The notes under the pieces: model-generated | Told to the model about the DNA's origin: nothing | What the model saw: only the letters and a program-made list of their open reading frames with translations | Databases searched by the model: none | Shown: positions 29,064-38,175 of the stretch, piece by piece | Layout of the letters: each line of letters begins with the position of its first letter | Position numbering within the stretch: the stretch's first letter is position 1 | Assembly: GCF_002211305.1 (NCBI RefSeq) | Contig: NZ_LOKW01000028.1 | Coordinates: 248,001 to 312,000 of the forward strand | DNA: 64,000 bases | Reading direction: 5' to 3' | Source of the DNA: Rhizobium sp. R634 | Lineage (GTDB): Bacteria; Pseudomonadota; Alphaproteobacteria; Rhizobiales; Rhizobiaceae | Made by a program: the position numbers and the translations under genes

Positions 29064-29819
29064 TCAGCGGCTTGCCGTGCGGCCGCCCTCATGGAGAGAA
29101 TGAGCCAGAAGGCCTGAGAGGCGCCTTTTGACCTCGGCCAATTCGTCCGACATGCGATTGCGCTGCCGCGGCAGCCCGACATCGACCACTTCCAGAATGC
29201 GTCCCGGCCAGGGGCGCATCACGACCACGCGATCCGCCAGGAAGGCGGCCTCTTCGATATCGTGCGTGACCAGCAGCATCGTCGTGGCATTCACGCGCCA
29301 TAGATCGATCAGATGATCCTGAAGCTCGACGCGCGTCATCGCGTCGAGCGCCGAGAAGGGCTCGTCCAGCAAGAGCACGGCCGGTTTCGTCACGAGCGCG
29401 CGTGCCAGGGCCACGCGTTGAGCCTGCCCGCCGGACAGCTCTTTGATCCAGCGCTTCTCGTAGCCGCGAAGGCCGATCTTTTCCAGGGCCGCCGAGACCT
29501 GCTCCTCGCGGTCGCTGCTTGGCAGATGACGCAGCCCGAAACCGATATTGTCCGCGACCGTCAGCCAAGGAAAGAGCCGAGGCTCCTGGAAGACGATATT
29601 CACGAGTGGGTCCGGCTCCGTCAGCCGCCGGCCCTTTAGGTTGATCTCGCCTTGTGTCGGTGCTTCCAAGCCGGACAACAGCCTGAGAAGCGTGCTCTTG
29701 CCGCAGCCCGATCCGCCGATGACCGCAACCAGCTCTCCCTTTCCAATGTTCAGGGAAAAATCCTGCAGCGCATGCGTTCTATTGGGATAAATCTTCGATA
29801 GAGCGCGGATATCGAGCAT
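29064..29819 (-). CDS. ssuB: ABC transporter ATPase (SsuB/TauB type)
   Basis: 251 residues from ATG 29819. Walker A GGSGCGKST at 35-43, QEPRLFPWLTVADNIGFGL near 78-96 typical of nitrate/sulfonate/taurine ATPases, signature LSGGQAQRVALARALV, Walker B VLLLDEPFSALDA, switch His in MLLVTHDIEEAAFLAD. The start lies one base from the permease stop, so the genes are coupled. Energises uptake of an alkanesulfonate- or taurine-like compound. The longer frame to 29873 lies inside the permease gene. Confidence 0.88.
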   Translation of the reverse strand: MLDIRALSKIYPNRTHALQDFSLNIGKGELVAVIGGSGCGKSTLLRLLSGLEAPTQGEINLKGRRLTEPDPLVNIVFQEPRLFPWLTVADNIGFGLRHLPSSDREEQVSAALEKIGLRGYEKRWIKELSGGQAQRVALARALVTKPAVLLLDEPFSALDAMTRVELQDHLIDLWRVNATTMLLVTHDIEEAAFLADRVVVMRPWPGRILEVVDVGLPRQRNRMSDELAEVKRRLSGLLAHSLHEGGRTASR

Positions 29820-29820
29820 G

Positions 29821-30660
29821 TCAGGTCGCGCTCCCATGGCTGTCGCGCCAGCGCAGAAACGGCGCGGCCGCAATCAGAAGCAGGCTGTCGGTCGCCTTGC
29901 CGACAAGGGCGAAGATCAAGATGGCGGCGAGGATCTGGTCCGGTTTCCCGAGCTGCTGACCATCCACAAGCAGATATCCGAGCCCCTCCGACGCGCCCAT
30001 GAATTCCGCTGCGACGACGAACATCCAGCCGAGGCCGAGGCCTGCGCGCAAGGCCAGGATAAAATCCGGAAGGACGGCCGGCAGCAGGATCAGGCGAATG
30101 AGTTCGAGCCCTGAAAGCCGAAAGACGCGGCCGACTTCGACGATGCGCCTGTCAACGCCGACGACGGCGCCATAGACGCCGAGATAAACAGGGAAGAAGA
30201 CGCCGACACCGATCAAGGCGACCTTGGAGGCCTCGAAGATGCCGAACCACAGGATGAACAGCGGCACCCAGGCAATCGACGGAATGGCTCTCAAGGCCTG
30301 CAGCGTCGGATCGAGCAGGCGCGCGAGCAGCCCGGAGTAGCCGGTCAGCGCTCCGAGCACCGTCCCCGCCAGAGACCCGAAGGCAAAACCGATCACGACC
30401 CGGCGCAGTGTCGCCCCGACATGCGTTGCCAGATCGCCGGAGGCCGCCAGCGCATAGACCGTATAAAGAATTTTCGAAGGTGGAGGCATCAGGCGGCCGC
30501 CGACCATTCCCGTGCGGACGAGGATCTCCCAGGCGACGAAGAACGCGACGGGAAACAGGATTCCGACGATCGGATGATCGAAAGGCGAAACCCGGCGCTG
30601 CCGGGTTTCCTTTCCCATTTCGGTATTGCGCCATGACAGCGCGATGTCGACCAACGACAT
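29821..30660 (-). CDS. ssuC: ABC transporter permease (SsuC type)
   Basis: 279 residues with about six membrane segments and the SsuC/TauC signature: RLMPPPSKILYTVYALAASGDLATHVGATLRRVVIGFAFGS near the N-terminal third, ALRAIPSIAWVPLFILWFGI in the middle, and a coupling loop FRLSGLELIRLILLPAVLPDFILALRAGLGLGWMFVVAAE. It sits 16 bp after the binding-protein gene, in the order ssuA-ssuC-ssuB. No monooxygenase (ssuD or tauD) gene is present in the window, so the imported compound must be processed by enzymes encoded elsewhere. Confidence 0.88.
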   Translation of the reverse strand: MSLVDIALSWRNTEMGKETRQRRVSPFDHPIVGILFPVAFFVAWEILVRTGMVGGRLMPPPSKILYTVYALAASGDLATHVGATLRRVVIGFAFGSLAGTVLGALTGYSGLLARLLDPTLQALRAIPSIAWVPLFILWFGIFEASKVALIGVGVFFPVYLGVYGAVVGVDRRIVEVGRVFRLSGLELIRLILLPAVLPDFILALRAGLGLGWMFVVAAEFMGASEGLGYLLVDGQQLGKPDQILAAILIFALVGKATDSLLLIAAAPFLRWRDSHGSAT

Positions 30661-30676
30661 GGGAATTCCTATCGCT

Positions 30677-31645
30677 TCACTGGCCGAGCGCGGCGGAGGC
30701 GTAGCTGGGATCGATCAGGCCGGATACGGCCTTGGCGATGTCGACATCCGGCTTGATGACATCGGCCTTCTGCAAGGCGAGACCGGCGGCTTCGATCGTC
30801 TGGCGCTGCGCATCGCCGATGACGGAATAGCCGAGGTTGGTGCGCTCCAACTGGCGATCGATCACGGTATCGGGCAGCTTGGTGGCGGCAACGAGGGCGG
30901 CTTTGAGCTTGGCAGGATCCTTCAAAGCTTCAGCGCGGGCCTTCTCGTAGGAGGCCAGCACGCGTTTGACGATGTCGGGATGCGCGACGGCAAACTCCTC
31001 ACGGACGTTGAGAACGCCCCAGCTGTTGTTTTCCGGCTTGCGATAGAAGAGCACGTCGCCATCTTCGATCTCGGCGGAGGCCATGATCGGATCGAGGCCG
31101 GCCCAAGCGTCGACATCGCCCCGCTTCAGCGCCAGGCGACCGTCCGCGTGCTGCAGCAGAACAAGCGAGACATCCTTTTCCGTGAGGCCGGCATCGGCAA
31201 GAGCGCGGACCAGGAAGATGTGCGGGTCGGTGCCGCGCGTCACCGCGATGGACTTGCCCTTGAGGTCAGCGACATTGGCAATGCCGGTATCCTTGCGTGT
31301 GACCAGCGCGGTCCATTCCGGCCGCGAATAGACATAGATGGATTTGATCGGATTGCCGTTAATGCGGCCGATCAGGGCGGCCGCACCTGCCGTCGAGCCA
31401 AAGTCGAGGGAACCGGCATTCAGGAACTCGAGCGCCTTGTTGGAGCCAGCCGATTGGACCCAGGTTATCTTGATCCCGTCCTTCTCGAATTCCTTTTCCA
31501 GGATGCCTTCATCCTTCAGGATGAGGCTGACCGGGTTGTAGGTCGCCCAGTCCACCCGAATTTCCGAGATGTCGGCAGCGCGTGCGGCACTTACCGCGAG
31601 CAAACTCGCCAATGCGCCCAAAGCCAATCGAAAAAGCGATTTCAT
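30677..31645 (-). CDS. ssuA: Aliphatic sulfonate-type substrate-binding protein
   Basis: 322 residues with a signal peptide (cleavage after ARA, about residue 23). Mature N-terminus EIRVDWATYNPVSLILKDEGILEKEF, then AGSNKALEFLNAGSLDFGSTAGAAALIGRINGNPIKSIYVYSRPEW and GKSIAVTRGTDPHIFLVRAL: the NMT1/SsuA-like SBP pattern. First gene of the importer operon, with a GGAGGT ribosome site. Exact ligand (sulfonate, taurine, sulfate ester or a thiamine-precursor-like amine) is not certain. Confidence 0.87.
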   Translation of the reverse strand: MKSLFRLALGALASLLAVSAARAADISEIRVDWATYNPVSLILKDEGILEKEFEKDGIKITWVQSAGSNKALEFLNAGSLDFGSTAGAAALIGRINGNPIKSIYVYSRPEWTALVTRKDTGIANVADLKGKSIAVTRGTDPHIFLVRALADAGLTEKDVSLVLLQHADGRLALKRGDVDAWAGLDPIMASAEIEDGDVLFYRKPENNSWGVLNVREEFAVAHPDIVKRVLASYEKARAEALKDPAKLKAALVAATKLPDTVIDRQLERTNLGYSVIGDAQRQTIEAAGLALQKADVIKPDVDIAKAVSGLIDPSYASAALGQ

Positions 31646-31799
31646 ACGACCTCCAAAATGGTTAGGAAGTGAAATCTACAGATTTAATAGCTTTTGGCGC
31701 GCTTTCAGGTTCCAAACTTTGCGACGGGAGAGCAAATTTGAACTGCCGCCGCGGCCCGCGCTAGATTGTTGTGTCAAAAAGGCGAGCCGGGGTCGCCCG

Positions 31800-33200
31800 T
31801 CAGTCCACAAATTCCACCGTCACGCCCGGCTTGACCATCTTGGCGAGCTCGGTCGCATCCCAGTTGGTCAGGCGGATACAGCCATGGCTCTGGGTGCGGC
31901 CGATCTTGGAGGGCTCGGGCGTGCCGTGAATGCCGTAGGTCGGCCTGGAAAGCGCCATCCAGACGGTGCCGACCGGGCCGTTCGGGCCGGGCGGGATGTT
32001 GAGGATCTTGTCGTTGGCGCCCTGCTGGAAATTGATCTTCGGATTATAGGTATAGCCGGGATTGAATGCGACGCGCTCGACCGTCACGGTGCCCGAGGGG
32101 GAGGGCGTGTCGGTGGAACCGATCGATGCCGGATAGGCGGCGAGCAGATTGCCGGCGCCGTCATAGGCGAAGACCTGCTTGCGGCCCTTGTCGGCGATGA
32201 TGCGGGCAACTTCGCCAGTCTTCGCTTCGCCGGGATTGACGACCTTGATCACCGTGCCGGGAACGCTGAAATCGGCGCCGGGGTTCATCTCCTTGAGGAA
32301 GGCCTCGTCCATGTGGAAGCGCTCGGCGAGCATTTCCGTGGTCGAGGTAAAGGCGAGCGACGGCAGCAGCGCCTTATGCGAATAGTCTTCCGGGATCTCC
32401 GCGACGAAGGGACCGGCGGCATCGGCCGGGGTGATCGTGTAGCTGACGACGGGCAGGCCGCCGGTCATGCGCAGTTCTTCGAGAATGGCGTCGGTATTGT
32501 TTGGATCGAGCTTGGAGCCGGTCATCTGGTCATAGGCATAGATCGCCTTGGTGACGTTCGATCCCATATGGCCGTCGATGACGCCGGGGGAGATGCCGGC
32601 GCGATCGAGGAAGACCTGCAGCGCGACGATCTCCGGCTTCGATTTGTCCTTGAGCGTGATGACGGGCTCTTCGGGCGCGGTTCTCGGCGCATCGGCGGGC
32701 GGGATCTGCTGGTCGGGATCGATTGAGGCATAGTCGTCGCCCGACTGCGGATTGCCGATGCTGTTGTCGTCGGGATAGGGCTGCTCGCCGAGCGGCTGGC
32801 GTTCGATCGCCGCATCGCGCGGGATGCCGCCGGTGACTGCGCCGCGCTCGGAATAGCGCGTATCGCCGTATTGGTTGTCATCGGCATAATAGGGATCGTT
32901 GCCGTACTGGTCGGCATAGCCGTCGCGCGGGCCGGGGCGCGGCGGATAATAGCCGCGGGCGCGCATCTCGGTGGCGACGATATTGCCGTAGCCGTCGATC
33001 AGCACGCGGTTGCCGCTGCGGTCGCGGGCATAGGCAAAGCCCTGCGGAACGTAATCGAGGATCTCGCCGTTCGGCGTGACCAGCACGACATCGCCCTGGC
33101 GCCGGTCGCGGAACTGCTGCGCGCCTGTCTCGGGCGCTGCGGCAGCAAGGGCCGCCAACACGGCCGCAACGGAAAATGCCGACTTCAAAAAGCGATTCAC
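31800..33200 (-). CDS. Periplasmic L,D-transpeptidase (YkuD family)
   Basis: 466 residues. Signal peptide to about residue 27, then a Tyr/Pro/Asp-rich low-complexity region to about 190, a peptidoglycan-binding helix bundle (about 190-225, VALQVFLDRAGISPGVIDGHMGSNVTKAI), and a C-terminal YkuD domain with the catalytic motif IHGTPEP...SHGCIRLTNWDA, nucleophile Cys441. It makes 3-3 or lipoprotein cross-links in peptidoglycan, as is common in Rhizobiales. Monocistronic; a 363-bp gap with repeats follows before the next gene. Confidence 0.92.
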   Translation of the reverse strand: MNRFLKSAFSVAAVLAALAAAAPETGAQQFRDRRQGDVVLVTPNGEILDYVPQGFAYARDRSGNRVLIDGYGNIVATEMRARGYYPPRPGPRDGYADQYGNDPYYADDNQYGDTRYSERGAVTGGIPRDAAIERQPLGEQPYPDDNSIGNPQSGDDYASIDPDQQIPPADAPRTAPEEPVITLKDKSKPEIVALQVFLDRAGISPGVIDGHMGSNVTKAIYAYDQMTGSKLDPNNTDAILEELRMTGGLPVVSYTITPADAAGPFVAEIPEDYSHKALLPSLAFTSTTEMLAERFHMDEAFLKEMNPGADFSVPGTVIKVVNPGEAKTGEVARIIADKGRKQVFAYDGAGNLLAAYPASIGSTDTPSPSGTVTVERVAFNPGYTYNPKINFQQGANDKILNIPPGPNGPVGTVWMALSRPTYGIHGTPEPSKIGRTQSHGCIRLTNWDATELAKMVKPGVTVEFVD

Positions 33201-33427
33201 GTCTCACACCTCGAACAGTGACTGGGCAGACACACACCCGCGAATTTTGACGCTAGTGTGGAATTTATGAAACCGTGCTGAACAAAATATGAAAATCACT
33301 AAGATTTCCTTTTACTCATAAACGTTTGCCTCTCCGCCTCAGTTCCGCAAAATCCATGGTTGCGGCAAAAGCGCAAGAGACGGAAAGCGTCCAATTGACG
33401 AGAGACGGCGCAAAATCTAACGCTGAC

Positions 33428-33534
33428 GCATCGTGCTTTCCGAAAGTTAGAATCGATTTTCGGAAAGCACGATGCGTTGATTCAAAGCGTTAGAGCGTCC
33501 TTTTGTGCGTCCGAAAGGACGCACGGCGCTCTAA
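33428..33534. repeat. Two-hairpin rhizobial intergenic element
   Basis: First hairpin: an 18-bp perfect inverted repeat GCATCGTGCTTTCCGAAA at 33428-33445 against 33458-33475. Second hairpin: TTAGAGCG with GTGCGTCC on one side (33490-33512) against GGACGCAC and CGCTCTAA (33517-33534), GAAA loop. It lies in the 33201-33563 gap, which otherwise holds no gene, and ends about 10 bp before the next ribosome site. Confidence 0.75.
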
Positions 33535-33563
33535 GGGCCGATAAATCCTTGAGGAGACCCGAG

Positions 33564-34403
33564 ATGATCGAATTTGCCGCCGCACGCGGGCCGCGCCTGA
33601 TGCTGGATGAAACATCGGTGCTGGATATCGGCGGATGCATCGTCGAAGGCGTCGATATCGCGCCGAAGCGCGCCATTCCCGACGATGGCGATCCGCGAAT
33701 CGATCACTCGCTCGAAGGCTTCCTCTTCACCTGCGGGCCGGACCATATTCGCCACCGCCAACCGATCGCCGGCCGGGCCGACGGCAAGGTCTATCCGCTG
33801 CACGGATCGGCCTCCGGCCATGCCGCGAAGGTGCTGTGGACGAAGTTCGAGAACGGCAATGCCGAATGCCGCGCCGATATCGACATCACCACCGTCGAGG
33901 GGCTGCCGCAGCGCATCGAGCGGCTCTGGCGGATCGACGGGGCAACCGGCGAGGTGCGGCTCGACGACCGCATCGTCAATACCAGCGACCAGACGGTCCC
34001 GACCTTCCTGATGTATCACATCAACACCGGCGGCAAGTGGCTGGACGACGGTACGCGGCTCGAAGGGCATATGCTGGAGAATGGCGGCTTTCCGTGGACC
34101 TTCGGCGAGGAACCGGGCGGCATCTTCTGCGTGCCGGCGCCAGCGGCGCAGCAGGGGTTCGCGGAAGTCCGGCTCGGCCCGATCGCCGCGATCGGCGGCA
34201 GGACGCTCCGCGTGCGCTTCCGCGCCGATACGTTGCCCTACCTGCAGGTCTGGCGAAACCAGAAGGCGCCGGCCCATATCATCGGCCTCGAGCCCGTCTC
34301 GCACCGTTGGGTCCTGCGCCACGAGATCGAGGCTGCCGGCGAGTTCAACATGCTGGCGCCCGGGGAAAGCCGCAGCTATGCGCTGAGCTTTGCCTTCCTG
34401 TAA
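33564..34403 (+). CDS. DUF4432 / aldose-1-epimerase-like protein
   Basis: 279 residues, cytoplasmic. Shows a galactose-mutarotase-like beta-sandwich pattern: DHSLEGFLFTCGPDHIRHRQPI near 50-71, YPLHGSASGHAAKVL near 80-94, FLMYHINTGGKWLDDGT near 149-165, and LQVWRNQKAPAHIIGLEPVSHRW near 228-250. The family is annotated as DUF4432; members probably bind or epimerise a sugar but few are characterised. ATG 33564 follows GAGGAG, while the longer frame to 33477 runs into the repeat element. Stands alone before the rhodanese-loop gene. Confidence 0.78.
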   Translation: MIEFAAARGPRLMLDETSVLDIGGCIVEGVDIAPKRAIPDDGDPRIDHSLEGFLFTCGPDHIRHRQPIAGRADGKVYPLHGSASGHAAKVLWTKFENGNAECRADIDITTVEGLPQRIERLWRIDGATGEVRLDDRIVNTSDQTVPTFLMYHINTGGKWLDDGTRLEGHMLENGGFPWTFGEEPGGIFCVPAPAAQQGFAEVRLGPIAAIGGRTLRVRFRADTLPYLQVWRNQKAPAHIIGLEPVSHRWVLRHEIEAAGEFNMLAPGESRSYALSFAFL

Positions 34404-34476
34404 GCGAAGTGTTTGTTGACGCTCGACGGCCTCCCGTCGTAGACCTTCAGCCCACGATTTATCAGGAGACAAGACG

Positions 34477-34815
34477 ATGGATATTCGCCAGATCGACGAT
34501 GAATATTCGGTTTCGGGTCAGATCACGCTCGAAGATCTCGACGAGATCAAGGCGATGGGCTTCAAATCGATCGTCTGCCACCGCCCCGACCACGAAAGCC
34601 CTGACCAGACGTCGTTTTCGGTGATCGAGGCGCGCGCGCGGGAACTCGGTCTCGAGATCTCCCACGTGCCGGTCGGGCCGATGGGCGTGACCGAGGAAGC
34701 GGTGCAGGGCATGGTCGATGCGCTCGACGAATTCCCGCGGCCGATGCTCGGCTATTGCCGCTCGGGCGCCCGCTCGACGGCGATCTATCAGAAGACGCAC
34801 CATATCCGCAGCTAA
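34477..34815 (+). CDS. TIGR01244/DUF442 family phosphatase-sulfurtransferase-like protein
   Basis: 112 residues. Begins MDIRQIDDEYSVSGQITLEDLDEIKAMGF, the DUF442 (beta-lactamase-hydrolase-like) signature, and ends with a loop CRSGAR at 94-99 that resembles the rhodanese/phosphatase active-site loop with Cys94. Related domains in rhizobia are fused to metallo-beta-lactamase-type persulfide dioxygenases and take part in sulfide handling; here the domain is alone. ATG follows CAGGAG. Short spacing to the RidA gene suggests co-expression, but the functional link is unknown. Confidence 0.82.
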   Translation: MDIRQIDDEYSVSGQITLEDLDEIKAMGFKSIVCHRPDHESPDQTSFSVIEARARELGLEISHVPVGPMGVTEEAVQGMVDALDEFPRPMLGYCRSGARSTAIYQKTHHIRS

Positions 34816-34886
34816 AGCGCCATCGGTGCTGATTTTCCGGCGCTGCACCGCAGCGCCGTCCCTTTCCATTCACTCAGGAGACTATG

Positions 34887-35231
34887 ATGAGCATTAAGCG
34901 TATCGACGTCGGCGCGCGCATGAGCGGCGCTGTCATTCACGGCAACACGGTTTATCTCGCAGGCCAGGTCGGCGAAGGCGAAAGCGTCACCGATCAGTGC
35001 AAGTCCGCGCTGGCCGAGGTCGACCGCCTGCTGACCGCCGCCGGCAGCAACAAGTCGAAGATCCTGCAGACCCTCGTCTATCTCTCCGACATCGCTTATT
35101 TCGGCGAGATGAACGCAGCCTGGGAGGCCTGGATCGATCCGGCCAATCCGCCGGCCCGCGCCACGAGCGAGGCCAAGCTCGCTGCGCCGAAGTACAAGGT
35201 CGAGTTCATCGTCACGGCCGCGCTCGACTAA
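34887..35231 (+). CDS. RidA-family protein
   Basis: 114 residues from ATG 34887, chosen over 34884 because of a 6-base spacing to AGGAG. YjgF/RidA pattern: GNTVYLAGQVGEGESVTDQCKSALAEVDRLLTAAGSNKSKILQTLVYLSDI, and PPARATSEAKLAAPKYKVEFIVTAAL. RidA proteins deaminate reactive enamine/imine intermediates formed by PLP enzymes; the conserved Arg of the active pocket appears as PPARA. Whether this member is an active deaminase or one of the non-canonical subfamilies is not resolved. Followed by a terminator shared with the convergent TPP gene. Confidence 0.85.
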   Translation: MSIKRIDVGARMSGAVIHGNTVYLAGQVGEGESVTDQCKSALAEVDRLLTAAGSNKSKILQTLVYLSDIAYFGEMNAAWEAWIDPANPPARATSEAKLAAPKYKVEFIVTAALD

Positions 35232-35254
35232 AAGTCGTGCCGTTTGATCGGCTG

Positions 35255-35313
35255 AAGCCGGTGGGTTCTGGACTGACTCCGAATGGAGCCAGCCACGGGC
35301 TCACCGGCTTTTT
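35255..35313 (+). terminator. Terminator between ridA-like and TPP-enzyme genes
   Basis: AAGCCGGTG (35255-35263) pairs with CACCGGCTT (35302-35310), followed by TTT; the long loop holds further GGC/GCC pairings. The 3' arm overlaps the stop codon of the convergent gene. Confidence 0.65.
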
Positions 35314-36959
35314 GTTTGCGCGATTTCCGAGAGCGTCCTGGTCGGCGTGATCGCTTCGGGGTCGAGCTTGACCTCGATGATTGCCGGCTTGCCGCTTTGG
35401 CGCGCCCGCTCGAAGGCCGGGGCGAATTCCTCAGTCGTTTCCACGGTTTCGCCGTGGCCGCCATAGGCGCGGGCAAGGGCGGCGAAATCGGGATTGGTCA
35501 GATCGGTGCTGCTGACGCGGCCGGGATATTCGCGCTCCTGATGCATGCGGATCGTGCCGTACATGCCGTTGTTGACGACGATTGCGATGATCGGCAGGCC
35601 GTAGCGGATAGCGGTGGCGAATTCCTGGCCATGCATCAGGAAACAGCCGTCGCCGGCAAAGCAGATGACCTCCCGCTCGGGAAAGAGCCGCTTGGCGGCG
35701 ACGGCGGCCGGCAGGCCGTAACCCATCGAGCCGGAGGTTGGGGCGGCTTGCGTGTTGAAGCGGCGGAAGCGATGGAAGCGGTGCAGCCAGGTCGCGTAAT
35801 TGCCGGCGCCATTGGTGAAGATCGTCTCCGGCCCGGTATTGGCCTCCAGCCATTCGATGATCGGACCCATGTGGACCGCGCCTGGACCTGTTGCCGGCGG
35901 CTTCGACCAGGAAAGATAGGCCTGGTGCATGCGCCCGGTGCGCTCCGCCCAGTGGGGCTCGGCCGGCGCTTCCAGATCGGCGAGGGCGGCGACGAAATCG
36001 GCAGGGGCTGCGCAGATGGCGAGATCCGGGCGGTAGATGCGGCCGAGTTCGGAGGCGTCGGGATAAACATGGACGAGCGATTGCTGGGGGTAGGGGATGT
36101 CGAGCAGCGTGTAGGAGGAGGACGGCATTTCCGACATGCGTGCGCCGAGCAGGATCAGAAGGTCGCTCTCCTTGATCTCCTTGGCGAGCGCTGGATTGAT
36201 GCCGATCCCGACGTCGCCTGAATAACAGGGATGGAGATGATCGAACAGCATCTGCCGGCGGAAGGAGCAGCCGACGGGCAGATGGAAGCGCTCGGCGAAG
36301 CTTGCAAAATCGGCGACGGCATCGGCATCCCAGCGGGTGCCGCCGAGGATCACCATCGGTCGCTCGGCCTTTAGCAGGCGCAGATAGAAATCGTCGATCT
36401 GCCTGCGGCCGGGATGGGCCTCGACACGGGTGTAGCGCTTGGCGCGGGGCGCTTCCACCTCGTCGCGCAGCATGTCCTCCGGCAGTGTCAGCACGACGGG
36501 GCCGGGACGGCCTGAGGTGGCGACCGTGAAGGCGCGGGTGACAAATTCGGGAATGCGGGCGGCATCGTCGATTTCGCCCACCCATTTGGCGAATTCGGTG
36601 AAGGCGCGGCGGAATTCGACCTCCTGGAAGGCCTCGCGCTCGCGCGCTTCCCGCTGCACCTGGCCGATGAAGAGAATCATCGGGATCGAATCTTGCCTGG
36701 CGATGTGCAGCCCGGCGGAGGCGTTGGTGGCGCCCGGGCCGCGGGTGACCATGCAGATGCCGGGCTCGCCGGTCAGCCGGCCCCAGCAATCCGCCATCAT
36801 CGCCGCGCCGCCTTCCTGGCGACAGACGAGGACGTCGATATCGCTGTCGCGCAGCGCATCGAGGACGGCGAGGAAGCTTTCTCCGGGCACGCAGGAGAGG
36901 CGTTTGACGCCGTTCGCCTTCAGCGCCTCGACGATCAGTTCCCCGCCGGTCTTCTTCAT
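35301..36959 (-). CDS. Thiamine-pyrophosphate-dependent enzyme (acetolactate-synthase-like)
   Basis: 552 residues. Pyr domain with GESFLAVLDALRDSDIDVLVCRQEGGAAMMADCWGRLTG (catalytic Glu49), central domain about 190-325, PP domain with the cofactor motif GDGCFLMHGQEFATAIRYGLPIIAIVVNNGMYG. It lacks an FAD-binding regulatory subunit gene nearby, so it is unlikely to be biosynthetic IlvB. It overlaps the upstream CaiB-type CoA-transferase gene by four bases; a TPP lyase or decarboxylase plus class III CoA-transferase recalls the oxalyl-CoA decarboxylase/formyl-CoA transferase pair, but the substrate here is unknown. Confidence 0.87.
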   Translation of the reverse strand: MKKTGGELIVEALKANGVKRLSCVPGESFLAVLDALRDSDIDVLVCRQEGGAAMMADCWGRLTGEPGICMVTRGPGATNASAGLHIARQDSIPMILFIGQVQREAREREAFQEVEFRRAFTEFAKWVGEIDDAARIPEFVTRAFTVATSGRPGPVVLTLPEDMLRDEVEAPRAKRYTRVEAHPGRRQIDDFYLRLLKAERPMVILGGTRWDADAVADFASFAERFHLPVGCSFRRQMLFDHLHPCYSGDVGIGINPALAKEIKESDLLILLGARMSEMPSSSYTLLDIPYPQQSLVHVYPDASELGRIYRPDLAICAAPADFVAALADLEAPAEPHWAERTGRMHQAYLSWSKPPATGPGAVHMGPIIEWLEANTGPETIFTNGAGNYATWLHRFHRFRRFNTQAAPTSGSMGYGLPAAVAAKRLFPEREVICFAGDGCFLMHGQEFATAIRYGLPIIAIVVNNGMYGTIRMHQEREYPGRVSSTDLTNPDFAALARAYGGHGETVETTEEFAPAFERARQSGKPAIIEVKLDPEAITPTRTLSEIAQTKSR

Positions 36960-38158
36960 GACGATGCCTTCCTCTCGCGCTCTTCGAGTTCGGTGAGAAT
37001 TTCTTCGTTATGTTCGCCGAGGCGCGGGCTCGGCCTGATGTAATGCAGCGGCGTCTCGGACAGCACGATCGGCGTTCTGACGCCCGGGATGAGGGTGCCG
37101 GCGGCATCGGCAAGATCGATGCGCAAGCCGCGGGCCTGCACCTGCGGGTCGGCGAACATCTCCTCGATCGTGTTGATCGCGCCCGATGGAACCCCATTCT
37201 CTTCGCAGGCCTTCAAGAGATCCGCCTTCTGCCATTTCAGCGTCTCGGTCGAAATGAGGCGGCGCACCTCGCCACGATTGGCGACGCGGGCCTTGTTGGT
37301 GGAAAAACGCTCGTCGCCTGATATCGTCTCCAGGCCAAGGATGGCGCAGAGGCGGCGGAACTGGCCGTCGTTTCCGACCGCGAGAATGAAATAGCCGTCG
37401 GCCGCCGGCACGACTTCGTAAGGCGAGATATTCGGATGGGCATTGCCGAGGCGGGTCGGCGCGGCGCCGGAGATGAGGTAGTTCATGTTCTGATTGGCGA
37501 GCACGGCCGACTGCACGTCGAGCAGCGCCATGTCGATTAGCTGGCCTTCGCCTGATTTCAGCGCATGGATCAAAGCAGCTTCGATCGCCGAGACAGCATA
37601 GATGCCGGTGAAGATATCGGCAATCGCCACACCGGCCTTCATCGGCTGGCCGCCCGGCTCGCCTGTGATCGACATGAAGCCGGACATGCCCTGGACGATA
37701 TAGTCGTAGCCCGCGAGGCTGGCATAGGGGCCGGTTTGGCCGAAGCCGGTGATCGAGCAATAGACGAGCTTCGGGTTTATCCGGCGCAGGCTGTCGTAAT
37801 CGAGCCCGTATTTGACGAGGCCGCCGAGCTTGAAATTCTCGATCACCACATCGGCTGACGCAACGAGGCGGCGGACGAGATCCTGCCCTTCCGCGCTTTT
37901 CAGGTCGGCGGTGACGGAGCGCTTGCCGCGATTGGCGGCGTGATAATAAGCGGCCGAGAGGTTTTCGCCGTCCGCACCCTCGACGAAGGGCGGACCCCAT
38001 TGGCGCGTATCGTCGCCGCCGTCGGGATTTTCGACCTTGATGACATCGGCGCCGAGATCGGCGAGCATTTGCCCCGCCCAGGGACCGGCAAGCACGCGGG
38101 CAAGCTCGATCACCCTGATGCCGGTAAGCGGCGGCTTTTTGGTCACGGTCTCCGTCAT
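36956..38158 (-). CDS. CaiB/BaiF class III CoA-transferase
   Basis: 400 residues. N-terminal GIRVIELARVLAGPWAGQMLADLGADVIKVENPDGGDDTR and NRGKRSVTADLKSAEGQDLVRRLVASADVVIENF are the family signature; the catalytic Asp is probably Asp181 in AIADIFTGIYA. Moves CoA between carboxylic acids through acyl-aspartyl-CoA intermediates. Co-translated with the downstream TPP enzyme (ATGA overlap) and followed upstream-to-downstream order CoA-transferase then TPP enzyme. An EamA-type exporter gene precedes it at 18 bp and may be part of the same transcript. Confidence 0.9.
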   Translation of the reverse strand: MTETVTKKPPLTGIRVIELARVLAGPWAGQMLADLGADVIKVENPDGGDDTRQWGPPFVEGADGENLSAAYYHAANRGKRSVTADLKSAEGQDLVRRLVASADVVIENFKLGGLVKYGLDYDSLRRINPKLVYCSITGFGQTGPYASLAGYDYIVQGMSGFMSITGEPGGQPMKAGVAIADIFTGIYAVSAIEAALIHALKSGEGQLIDMALLDVQSAVLANQNMNYLISGAAPTRLGNAHPNISPYEVVPAADGYFILAVGNDGQFRRLCAILGLETISGDERFSTNKARVANRGEVRRLISTETLKWQKADLLKACEENGVPSGAINTIEEMFADPQVQARGLRIDLADAAGTLIPGVRTPIVLSETPLHYIRPSPRLGEHNEEILTELEERERKASS

Positions 38159-38175
38159 GTTCCTCCCGGCAATGT

